From Cylindrobasidium torrendii FP15055 ss-10 (Eukaryota > Basidiomycota > Agaricomycetes > Agaricales > Physalacriaceae), in NCBI GenBank assembly GCA_000934385.1, contig KN880445.1, positions 164,199 to 228,198 of the forward strand: a stretch of DNA of 64,000 bases, given 5' to 3'. Shown here piece after piece: positions 11,909 to 21,243 of the stretch. The stretch's first letter is position 1. Each line of letters begins with the position of its first letter. The notes below the pieces were generated by a model. That model had not been told where the DNA came from. It saw only the letters and a program-made list of their open reading frames with translations, and made no database searches. The translations under genes were made by a program, and so were the position numbers.

Positions 11909-13830
11909 CTATTCGCCCAAAGCCCCGATCCTTCTCCAGTAAGCTATCCATAAATCAACGTCCGCCGCATCCAAGGGCTCTATTTCCCCAAGTGTCTTCG
12001 GCATCGACTTAAACGCACTCGCGAGATCCAGCGAAGGCAGTCCAAATGCCTCTCTCGACTCCTCGCCGGCCTTCAGAGGTCGATGAATGCTCCGATAAAA
12101 GTCCATCAACGTCAACGACGTCGACGGGCGTGTCCGAATCGTCAAATCAAGCGCGGTTAACCAGTCCGTGTACTCTACCATCGGTACTCCCAACCGCCTC
12201 GCGACCGCCGAAAACAGTAATTCTGCAGGCACAGGTCGTGGATGTGCAAGATGGACAAAGGGGCGTGGACTGTGTCGTAGTTCAAGGATGGCAGCAGCAG
12301 CCTCTTGCGGACGCAGCCAGGACACGAGCTACACGGATTTCGATGTAAGACTGACGGTTTGGATAATGATGATGGTGGAAGGCCCGTACCCCTGGCGGTC
12401 GTGGGACGCACTGTGCCACTTTGGCTGAGAGAACGATGCTAGGAACCCATTCTTTGGCATTCCACGCGCCGTTGGAGCTTCCTGTTAGCTGTGATAGCCT
12501 TGCTACACTTGCACGAAGTCCGGCAGCTTTTGAAGCCTCGACGAGGATGCATTCAGCCACCCATTTCGCCTCGCAGCAGCCCAAGCCTATGGCGACGGAT
12601 GGGCGGAGCAATGGCTCTTCCTGGGCACGTAGTCCTGTAGGCCAGTCTTTTTTCGATAGTAAGGGACGGTGTTCGAGAAGTTCAAATAACGTACTGTTGA
12701 AGATACCAGCGGTGCTGCAAAAAATGACCAGCGGTGATCCCGGTATGGAGAGTGCAAAGTCGACAAGGCGTCTTGTGCCGAGAACCATGCTTTCCATTGA
12801 GGAGCACGTCGGTCCGAAGCTCGTTGGCCATGCTATCCACTTGAGTCTCCACGTAGATGCTCAATGGAATGAACGACGTACCGCAGTGGATAATACATGT
12901 TAAGCTCCCCTTTGTCTCCGTGTATACCTCTTCCTCTAGCCCAAAGTTTTCGTCGACGAGAGAACCTTCGAGCAACGATAACTTCTGCGAGTTGAGACAA
13001 GTATAATCCATTTGCCTTTCCTTGAATGCTGCTGCCTGGCGGATATACACAGACCGATTGCCTACGGCATCTGGTCGATTGAGTGCATAGACCTTTGCGA
13101 CATCGGGGTCTCCCATGAGCTGCTCGAGGATATGGCATCCCAGAGCGCCCGTGCTCCCGGTGAGCATAACAACGCACCCGCTTGTCGACGCAGGCTCGGT
13201 ATTCTTTGGTGGGAAATGGGCAGCATATCTCGTTCGGAGCTCCTCCATCAGGGCAACGCGGCCGGAGGTCGCACTGAGAGAAACACACGTTTTACCGTGT
13301 TCTACGAGCTCCGCGATGTAATATGCAAGCTGTCGCACGCTCGGGTTGGTGTAAACGACATTGTGAGGGATGTATCGTGCGATGGGGAGGCCAAAATGAT
13401 GGTGCATGACGCCGCAGATGCCGTTTCGTATGGAGACCGCTTGTATACTGCACTATTTGCATGAGTATATTGTAGCGGTGGGACGCAGGAGGGGCAGCGA
13501 AGGAAGTGTAAGACCTACGCACCTGTCGCAGCCAGCTTCAAATAGGTCGTCGTCGTCTCCGACAGCTTCAGACATATACTTGGTGACCGCTAGTCGTGGG
13601 GGCATACGAGGGTCCCATTGGCACTGCTCGGCAGGAACACTGTTTCCATTGGGAGATATGCTTGTGCGCAGGCGATCCGTCTGCTGGGCGCTCTCGCGCT
13701 CGTGGAACATGATAGCACTCGAAGAGGACGCGCGCGTGGGATCTGCTGGGTGCACAAATTCTCGCGACAGAAGACGAGCGTAAGATGGCAAGGACTGGTG
13801 AACCACCATTGCCGGCCTGAACAAACGGCA
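11909..13830 (-). CDS. NRPS-like carrier plus thioester-reductase protein lacking an intact adenylation domain
   Basis: Minus-strand exons end 13524, 13447-12882, 12832-12390 and 12328-11909; the 5' end is not defined. The carrier domain motif DLFEAGCDSIQAVSIRN is rebuilt across the intron 13523-13448, with Ser as the 4'-phosphopantetheine site. The reductase domain is NAD(P)-binding (VMLTGSTGALGCHILEQL, CIIHC/AWPTSFG across an intron, CEAKWVAECILVEA, SQLTGSSNGAWNAKEWVPS) and ends with the usual FVHLAHPRPVP segment. Upstream, only a degraded end of an adenylation domain is seen (SLPSYARLLSREF); the expected Lys-bearing PKGT-like motif is replaced by a Ser-rich stretch. No A-domain core motifs occur up to 15.4 kb. 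A complete enzyme would activate and reduce an aryl or amino acid. This copy is either 5'-truncated or acts with another activating enzyme. Confidence 0.7.
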
Positions 13831-15436
13831 TGAGGAAGGCAGTAGTAGGGCCGAAGACGATTACGCACTGAATGAGTTGGTCTGATAGGTTCCCTTTCCA
13901 TGCTCCTTACACGCACTGCAAACGAACCAAGTTCAATAGAAAGCCATTTTCAGCGCTGTAAAGAAGGTAGGTTTCTGGCTTGATGGATGGAGATATAGCT
14001 CCGCATTTGTACTGAGCGACTGCTTTGGATGACGGGAAGAAGTGAGGATATAAATCTTGGGCAAGCGGGTCCTCCTGGTGAACTTAGGTGAAGTGGGGAG
14101 GATTAGCCGACGGTATCGGGAAATGAAAACACCTGCCTGTGCTCAGTTTGAGGGTGTGATCCCATCAATCCGGCCCTTGTACCGCCACGGAGTAGGCTCA
14201 GTTCGACCGTGGGCGCCATTGCTTGTCGTGTTCATGCACTTCTCGCCGTCAACGTCTGTGGTCATATCCAAGGCGCTAAGCAGAGTCAGCCAACCTCACA
14301 ACCTCATGTATGTACCTCATCTTTGAAGCCCAATATACCTGCAAAATGGTCGGTATGGGTGCTAACACCTGAGAAACAGTCACTAAAAACTTTTATAGAC
14401 TCTGTAATGGTTCAAATAGAAGGTTGTTGTTGTCGGAATCGATCCAGCGGCGTGGGCTGACTAGATGGAAATCGTGTTAAGTGGCCAGACTTCGTTTGGA
14501 CTTCACCGCGAAAATGAGTGTCTCTATGTACACCTTGGGGCACAGTGCACTTCTCTAGTCAGTTCTAGTCCAGAAGCAGCTGCCATTGCAACCCCTGGAA
14601 GTTGTGTATGTGTTGACTTTGAAGTGTTAGCCGGGCTGAACGAACCACTAGCGAATCGTTCGAACTCTAACTTGAGAGCGACTCGAGCGCTGATTCTTTC
14701 TAGAGCGTTGGCGCCCACGGCTGATTGCTGCATGCCGAGGAATGCATGGGCCTTTACTGACTCACAGCCAACAAGTAGACAACTCATAAATGAGTGTAAG
14801 AAGAGAACGCTGCCAGTGGTATAGTGTCAATGGCTTTTATGCGCAAAAAGTGCTTTCCATTGTATCGATTGAGATACGAAAACTCATTCAAGTAGATCTC
14901 AGAGGGCTTTTATGATCTTCGAGTAGTTCGAGTTTGGATACGACATAATCTATGAAAACATCAGGCGCAATGTAAAGGTGCAAACCGGGCGACGCTCCCT
15001 ACCAAATGCTTTAACGCTGGAGCTGAACATGACTTCCCGCGGACCACGGGCCCTACAACGGGCCTTGGTGAACAGCTATGCTGTAGTAAAAGAAAGAGAC
15101 GCTAAGTGTGCAACCTCGCGCGAGCTTACACATTCCATGCGTGTATTTGAAGATTGTTTGAAGACGTATCGGATTCGAGGAATCCCAAAGAGTGAAGTCA
15201 TGGTGACCGGGAAATCAATCATAGACGAAGAGCTTGTACACTCTGTGCGTGTGTGGCTCAGTAATGCCTAGGAAGGCGTCTTGAGGTGGGGAAGTGGATA
15301 CAAGATCTGTCGTGAGGTCCAGCATAGCATAGGCGGGCATACATTGCATGAAGCGTGGATGAGAAATAAAGACGGGAGGGCAATCATACAACGACAAGGA
15401 TGGGATACACATATCTCTGGCAAGCTCTGTCATTCT
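13831..15436. other. Gene-free stretch
   Basis: About 1.6 kb where an intact NRPS-like gene would carry its adenylation domain. Only short open frames without domains are present, for example a minus-strand 87-codon frame at 14524-14787. I see no repeats or RNA genes. Confidence 0.45.
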
Positions 15437-16048
15437 TTACCGGCCACCCTTTCCACCCTTCATTTGCTGCTTCGACACTTTAGGTGCCGAGGAGCCTGCG
15501 GGACGTGCAGCCTAGCAAGAGGTGAGCTTTGGGGTAGTACACGATGAATAGGAACGCACCTTGGGCTTCTTGGCCTCCTTCTCCTTCTTCTCTGCCTTGG
15601 CCTTCGCGATGGCATTCTGGCGGGTTGCAGTGCGGGCAGCTGCGGTTTGGTTGCGCTTGGCGGCGATGGCGGCGAGGTCAGCACCAACGATACCACGCTG
15701 GTGCTTCACGTTCTTGCGCGACCTCTTCTTGGCGACCTCCTCCGTGATACCCTTCTTGTGCATGCGGCGGTACACTTGCGTCCAAGCGATCTTGCGGGGG
15801 TTCTTGCGCTGGAGGAAGAGGGACGCATTTTTGGAGCTCGCGAAGCGGAAGACCTATCCAGCGGTCAATTTCGGCGATACTTGGGGTAGAGGGCGGAGGG
15901 CGCACTTTGCTGTCGCCGCGGACGAAAAGCTTGCCCTTGGAGGGGTAGATCTTGTAGCCAGAGAATGAGTCGATCTCAACCTTCTACACTCCCAATGGAA
16001 CGCGTCAGAAATCACTGCACATCGCTTGGAACACCATGGACGCACCAT
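15437..16048 (-). CDS. RPL24: Large-subunit ribosomal protein eL24
   Basis: Four exons: 16048-16046 (the ATG alone), 15983-15906, 15853-15560 and 15511-15437. They give 149 aa, close to the usual eL24 length. It starts MKVEIDSFSGYKIYPSKGK, with the conserved zinc-ribbon-type N-terminus in which fungal copies often lack the cysteines, then FLQRKNPRKIAWTQVYRR, HKKG, KKRSRKNVKHQRGI and AAKRNQ, followed by a Lys/Ala-rich tail. It is a component of the 60S subunit. The initiator codon forms an exon on its own, as in the Sec61 beta gene of this window. Confidence 0.95.
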
Positions 16049-17061
16049 CTGTATGCACACAACAGGGAAGAGGGGGGGATATTCAGTCAGCTCTTGGGTC
16101 CATCGTGGTAATGCCCTCTGCTTCATCCGAGCGCTATCTGTCCCATCCAGCCCTTATTCTCCATCGTTTGCCACGGTATCGGTACCGTCGTATAGCCAGA
16201 CATCCACAGAACGCGCTCGGACGGCGCTCGGGCAGCAGTTGGTGCTCACCTTGAGGGAAAATTGGCGGTGTGGCGGGTGACCGGAGAAGTTTTGTCCTCA
16301 TCCCTATTTGGACACGCTCGATCAGTCTCTACGCCACACGTTTACCCATCTTAGCACCTCACCTCAACGTACCCCCATTATATTCTCTATATTCATGCCG
16401 ATGCTGATGATGTTCTGCATGAATGGAATATTTAACGCGTGTATGTGTACTCAACTAACGACTGTAACACATAAGGATATCTCGAGCTGTAAATTTCGGT
16501 AAGTACTTGCATTTCACGTTGGGCGTCGGCACGCCTCGCCAGCGCTAGCCACAATATACTTTCTACCGTCTTCAAGACGTTCCACGTTGCTTTCCGCCGC
16601 TCATGATCCGTGTGTTATTCGGAATGAGTCTGTCCTTCACCCAAGAAATTGCTCGTCTGGGACAACATTAAACACTGCTACTTACATGTAACGCACTTGT
16701 ACTCCCCGCTCCATGAATGAAGCATTGCTCTCACAAGACCCCCTAGGTACATAACCTGCGATATCCAGTCATTATATCGCCCGTCCTTTTCTGGGCGAAG
16801 TGTAGACGAAGAAACATGCATGTGAGCTACTACATTGAGTTGATGAGCGTTCACCTTGTTTCTGTTGCTCCGAAAAGTACAGACAAGGATTGAATCCAAA
16901 ATTAAATCGTTGATGACATTAATGACCACAGAACATTGTTGGCCACCGTGTAAGGCGTAGTAGAATAAATGTGAAAATGAATCTCTTCAGAAAACGTGTC
17001 CTCCTTGCTCCACCCCTCCAGTCTCTTCGTGCAACCGATCCCTCAGGCCTCAACCTCCAAT
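16049..17061. other. Intergenic region
   Basis: Holds the eL24 promoter side and, from about 16900, the 3' flank of the inverted duplication. No gene recognised. Confidence 0.4.
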
Positions 17062-17770
17062 TTAAGCCCTGTGAACGTAGGTGTTGAGCTCATCGTAGGA
17101 AACAGTGTCAGCCCCGTTGGCGAACGGCGCCCAGAAGTAGTCCTTCAGGAAGTCGGTAGACCTATCATCGCCATTAGCATGCATCCAGTTTCGCAAGGTA
17201 AAGAGACGCACTCAGGCAGACCGTCGGATCCAACGAGAGAAATAGTCGCATCAATGAAGGAGTTGTACTGCTCAAACGACAGGTCCACATTGACGTCGAC
17301 ATCCACCTCGAGTCCCAGAACGGAGGCATAGACGTTGACGTCGAGGTCAAGCGCCGACGCGGGGTCGTAGCTCTCGTTCTTGCACTGGAAGTACTGGTTC
17401 AGGCTCTCGGGCTGTCAGAAAAAAAATCCAAGTCAGCCTCGACGAAAAAAACAATGAAACCGAGATAGTACGTACACCCCAGCAAGTCGCAGCGGCCACA
17501 CAGGAGGCGGTTGCCCATGGGTTCTCGCCAGCCTCGAACGACTTCACACAGTCGTCAATCTACAGAATTTCATTGAGTCTCGCAACCAGAGTGAGTGAAT
17601 ATGCAGCATACCACAGCATTGCACCCATCGAAATGCTTCATGTCGAGGTAGCCGTAGTGCTCCGAGTCCCCGAGCGTCGCACAGACGTTGACGTCGATGA
17701 CAGCGCGCGCCTCGCGAGACGCAAGGGCAAAGGACACAAGGGAGGCAATGGTGGCAACGGAAGCGAGCAT
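17062..17770 (-). CDS. Small secreted six-cysteine protein, copy A
   Basis: Exons 17770-17612, 17559-17476, 17411-17212 and 17161-17062 give 180 aa. The N-terminal MLASVATIASLVSFALAS is a signal peptide. The mature part holds six cysteines (NVC, DGC, DDC, SCVAAATCWG, FQC) and an acidic, Val/Asp-alternating stretch, and ends YDELNTYVHRA. It is almost identical to copy B at 30517-31226 (two conservative substitutions seen in exon 3) and clearly related to the more distant copy C at 19137-19811 with the same exon plan. I do not recognise a characterised family. Likely extracellular, with three disulphides possible. Confidence 0.85.
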
Positions 17771-17869
17771 GATGATCTTCGATGAGGAAAGGCTGGAAAG
17801 AGAACTGCAAGAGGACTGTGACTTCGAGGTGGTGAAGCTGGGTGCCGTTCTCCTCAGAATCATGCTAGC

Positions 17870-17876
17870 TTTTATA
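17870..17876 (-). promoter_or_regulatory. TATA box of secreted protein copy A
   Basis: TATAAAA on the minus strand, about 100 bp upstream of the ATG. It is identical in position in copy B. Confidence 0.6.
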
Positions 17877-17912
17877 CACTGCTCACGCGCGCGGATCTCT
17901 TGTCCGCCTGTA

Positions 17913-17936
17913 CGGCGCGCGGCGTACGGACGTCGG
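17913..17936 (+). promoter_or_regulatory. Four CGG triplets at 7-bp spacing
   Basis: CGG occurs at 17913, 17920, 17927 and 17934, each separated by four bases, about 40 bp upstream of the TATA box of copy A. CGG is the half-site bound by Zn2Cys6 regulators. The same array is conserved upstream of copy B. Confidence 0.6.
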
Positions 17937-18085
17937 ACGAACCAACGGAAAACGTTTTGTTGAGGCATCCGCATTCATAAAGTTCGGCAGACGCCAGTTA
18001 CATAGTTTTTAGCGAGGAAGAATTCTTCCCAACGTCGTCACTTGCAAGATGTAATGGTGCAAATCAGACTTACATAGTTACTTAG

Positions 18086-18445
18086 TAGGGCTGCTCAATT
18101 CCAAAGGGGGGGTTTTGACTGCACCCGGAAGGGGGGCGAAACGTGATGGCACAGGCGCGGAAATGAAAAAGCGGAGCAGCGGGCGTCGGGACGTCGACAT
18201 CCAAAGTATGCAGTTCGTCGACTTTCTGCTTCCAAAAAGCTGGTGGTTGGGGTGAGGGTAGCCATATGTTCACGCGCAAAAAAACCCGAGCAAAAACGAT
18301 GACTTTTGAGCCCAGTACGCCTGAAAAGCCGTTTTCATGAACGCCACATATCTCCCCGCCGCGAAGCGTTTCTGCCGTAAAGCGGAAGCTATTCCCCCCC
18401 TTCCGGGTGCAGTCAAAACCCCCCCTTTGGAATTGAGCAGCCCTA
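18086..18445. mobile_element. MITE with about 50-bp terminal inverted repeats
   Basis: A 360-bp element with near-perfect terminal inverted repeats of about 50 bp that start TAGGGCTGCTCAATTCC and end GGAATTGAGCAGCCCTA. Poly-G and poly-C runs and a GACTGCACCCGGAAG block occur inside each repeat. The TA at each outer end fits a mariner-type TA target. The interior is non-coding. Bases 18446-18459 repeat the last 14 bases of the right end, a partial tandem copy or slippage product. Confidence 0.85.
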
Positions 18446-18459
18446 ATTGAGCAGCCCTA

Positions 18460-19136
18460 CTTGGAGAAACTCAAGTGGAAGAAGAGAGTGTCAGGCATTT
18501 TCGCCGTCAACAGCTAGCAATAGCGCCGTATCCTCGGCCCTCGCTAAAGTATTAGATACAATATTATTTCATTTCGTAAACATGTCGATTTGCTCACCTT
18601 ATGTAAATCCGTACCCGCACCACTGCCTACATATTTGCATGCGTTATGTAAGTATGTATCCCTCAAGGCCTCTACGTTTTTTTGTGATTTTCTCACATCC
18701 CCCACAGTCCTCGCACGTTCTCCTCGACATCTTCGAATCCATTCATTCTTACGTCGTACTCTCGCTCCCTCCCGCCTGCCCTCTGGCCAAGGTGCTGGGA
18801 GTAACTGAGGCGCTCGTAGACTAGTAGTACCATAAGACCCACAACCTATCCCCATGCAGAAGCAGAGGGGAGACAACCCACAAGGGCTTGCGAGCATTTC
18901 GACAGTCGAATATGGCGTATAACGACAAGGATGACAATGGTTTCTAGTAAGTTGAAGTTTGAACTCGCTTCAAACGGCAGGACGCCAAAGCGGGCTCCCG
19001 GGTAAGTTCCAGTATACTACCACTGCCGCATTCGTCCAATACTGCAACCAGATAAATATAAATATATTCTAGAGTAACGACTGGAAAGAGGCACCTTGAA
19101 TTTCACCAAAGCTGAGGTCCCCATTGCTTTGCAAAC
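18460..19136. other. Intergenic region
   Basis: Nothing recognisable between the MITE and copy C. Confidence 0.4.
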
Positions 19137-19811
19137 TCAGATACGATGGACATAGACGTTGAGGTCGTCGTAGTAAAGTTCATCGCCATCCTCTGTGAAC
19201 GGCGTCCAGAAGAAGTCCTTCAGTAGGGTTACCGACCTGTGCGACATCAGTTTGACAAGCGACAACGGAAAGTGATTCGCATACTCGTTCGACAGGCCGT
19301 TGGACCCCACCTCCGAAAGCGTAGCCTCGATGAACGAGTTGTACTTGTCGAACGTCAATGCCTCCTTCGCACCTCCTGCGATGTTTGCGTAAAGGCCTGT
19401 GTCGAGCTTTGGCGCGGATGCGGAATCATAGTGCCCGTCTTTGCACTGAAGGTAGCTGTTTAGATTCTCTGGCTAGTATCGACTAGTTAGTTGTGGTTGA
19501 CAAAAGACGAGGATGTACGCACACCCCAGCAGGTCGCAGCGGCGACGCAGGAGTTATATTCCCAGGGAGTATGGTTATTCTTCGAAAATTGAAGACAGTT
19601 CTTGGTCTGCGAGGAAAGCGTCAGCTGTTTCCTCAAGCGGCGGTATCATACGTACCATAGCATTGCACCCCTGGAAGCGCTTATGGTCGAGGTGTGAGAA
19701 GTCATCGTCCAGCATCTCGCAGGCACCGAGGTCGGCGGAAGCGGACGCCTTGGTGGCTGCAGCGAATGCGAAGGAGGCGAGAGAAAGGAACGTGGTTGCA
19801 GAGGCGAGCAT
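19137..19811 (-). CDS. Small secreted six-cysteine protein, copy C (diverged)
   Basis: Exons 19811-19656, 19606-19523, 19472-19285 and 19236-19137 give 175 aa. Exon sizes (156, 84, 188, 100) mirror copies A and B (159, 84, 200, 100), and all intron phases agree. The signal peptide is MLASATTFLSLASFAFAA, and all six cysteines are kept (GAC, GCNAM, KNC, SCVAAATCWG, LQC). The sequence ends LYYDDLNVYVHRI. The start is the ATG at 19811; the codon nine bases upstream in frame is GTG. It is clearly older than the A/B duplication. Function unknown. Confidence 0.82.
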
Positions 19812-20148
19812 CGGGGGCACGACGATGGTTCAAAGGACTGTTCGAGGGCAGAACCGTAAAGCGGCTTTCGGGCTCCTCCGATTGAAGGTGTTAGCTTTTA
19901 TGCGTTGACACCCACGTTATGTAAATCCAAACCAGCGTACGTGAAGTTACAACGGTTCCCCCACAATGGATGGAGCTTTTCCATTTTACAGGAAGTCACA
20001 AACGATTTATACATACTCACTCAGTCAAGCGGCCAGTCCCTAGTTTACTGATGGCATCATACTATAAGTACAGCCATCGCTCTCGCTGGAAAAATGCAGA
20101 TAATACGATCACATTCAGCAAGGCAACTCAAGATACAACATCACTGAA

Positions 20149-20930
20149 CTAAGCCTTACGCACCAGCTCCTCGACTTCCTGTATCCACCTTTCAGTTTCT
20201 CCTCCCCAGCCTCCTAGGCGATGTACGCGAGATTCATGCACTTTCATGAGCTCCTGCCCACGTTCACGGGCGTTTCCGTGATTATCCCAGGCCCAGCGGA
20301 GGATACTGAGCTTGCTGAAAAACACCTCGTGGAACGTCTCTTCGCATCCTGGAGCGCATGGCGGTGCAATACGAAACAGACGTTTGAACGTCCGCCACAT
20401 AAGTCGCGGAAAATACACCCAGAATGGAGGGTCGAGGACTGGTATACGAAGTGAGAACCCTCCCAAAGAGGCAAACAAAGGGGAGAAAGAAGTTTTCTGA
20501 AGAACGCACAGACGATATCTGTCACATGCCCAAGTGCGAAATCACCAAGAATGCGCGTGTAGTTTCCGTCCAAAATCCAACCCTGGGGGTTGGCCTCTAT
20601 GACGCGCTGGATGTCCGCTTTCATCTCATCGTCTGGCGCCTCCTGCCAGTCTGGGCGCCAGTGGAGGGTATCAAGGTTAACAGCAGGAATTCCAAGGAGG
20701 TGGGAGAGGCGACCAGAAAGCGTGCTCTGAAAAGAAAGGAAAGTCTATATGGGCTCTGCGGGGGGAGCGAGGAGCGCGCGCCTTGCCTGTCCCTGCGCGT
20801 AGAATTTGAGTGATTTGTAGAGTACATATCGAGTCCACGGTTTACCACTGTTCCCTATGATTCGAATTCTGTAGATACCATTCTCGTCGCCGTAGAGAGG
20901 CGGGATGCCATCTGTCGTGGTGGAGGACAT
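20149..20930 (-). CDS. P-loop nucleotide kinase-like protein
   Basis: Exons 20930-20846, 20792-20782 (11 nt), 20726-20510 and 20438-20149 give 200 aa. The Walker A motif GNSGTGKST is formed only when the 11-nt exon is included; it supplies most of G-T-G-K. The downstream NLDTLHWRPDWQEAP, the WILDGNYTRILGD segment and DIVFLDPP (Walker B-like) fit the small adenylate-kinase-like or topology-modulation P-loop family. The likely activity is phosphate transfer from ATP to a small substrate, not identified. Intron 2 would use a GC donor (AAG/GCGCGC). Its promoter carries a TGAGTCACGT element shared with the monooxygenase/transporter promoter. Confidence 0.8.
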
Positions 20931-21243
20931 GATGGTTCAAGGACAAGTGACTCTTGGACTGGAGGCTCGGGTCCGGTGTGGGCTGGCGCCAGACTCCGAC
21001 ATTGAGTCACGTCGTGTGGTCGACGCCGAGTTTCGGTATTCCAAGAAAATTCGGATTTTCTTGAGAGTCCCTCGAAGTATAAACGAGCGTTTGGCCCAGG
21101 TTTGGCCAAATCTGGCCAAATCCACTCCCAACTTTCTGATCGAAAGACTGTTGTCACGATCACGTGCATTGTGAACGCGATTCAAACAGCAGTTTCAATA
21201 ACTTGTACTGTATACAATTTTATTCTACACCTATACACATTCT
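20931..21243. promoter_or_regulatory. Promoter region of the P-loop kinase
   Basis: A 313-bp gap between the kinase start and the monooxygenase stop. It contains TGAGTCACGT at 21003-21012, a perfect 9-bp inverted repeat (CAAGAAAAT at 21042-21050 and its complement at 21055-21063), and a short TGGCCAAATC direct repeat near 21100-21122. Confidence 0.45.

Larger units (their letters stand above)
16900..18000 (-). repeat. Left arm of 1.1 kb inverted duplication
   Basis: This segment is closely similar to the reverse complement of about 30290-31390. It covers promoter, all four exons, introns and about 160 bp of 3' flank of the secreted-protein gene. Similarity fades upstream of the GAATGCGGATGC region and downstream of TAATGTCATCAACGA. 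Boundaries are approximate. Confidence 0.8.

Noticed and set aside
13568..13916. Frames at 13.6-13.9 kb as an intact adenylation domain
   Set aside because: They lack every core A motif; only a degraded C-terminal fragment can be matched.
14524..14787. Minus-strand 87-codon frame
   Set aside because: No domain, signal peptide or relative; its length is within chance expectation.
16996..17331. Plus-strand 111-codon open frame
   Set aside because: It is the antisense of the secreted-protein exons; the same frame appears opposite copy B.
19812..19820. Start nine bases upstream for copy C
   Set aside because: The codon at 19820 is GTG; the conserved signal peptide begins at the ATG at 19811.
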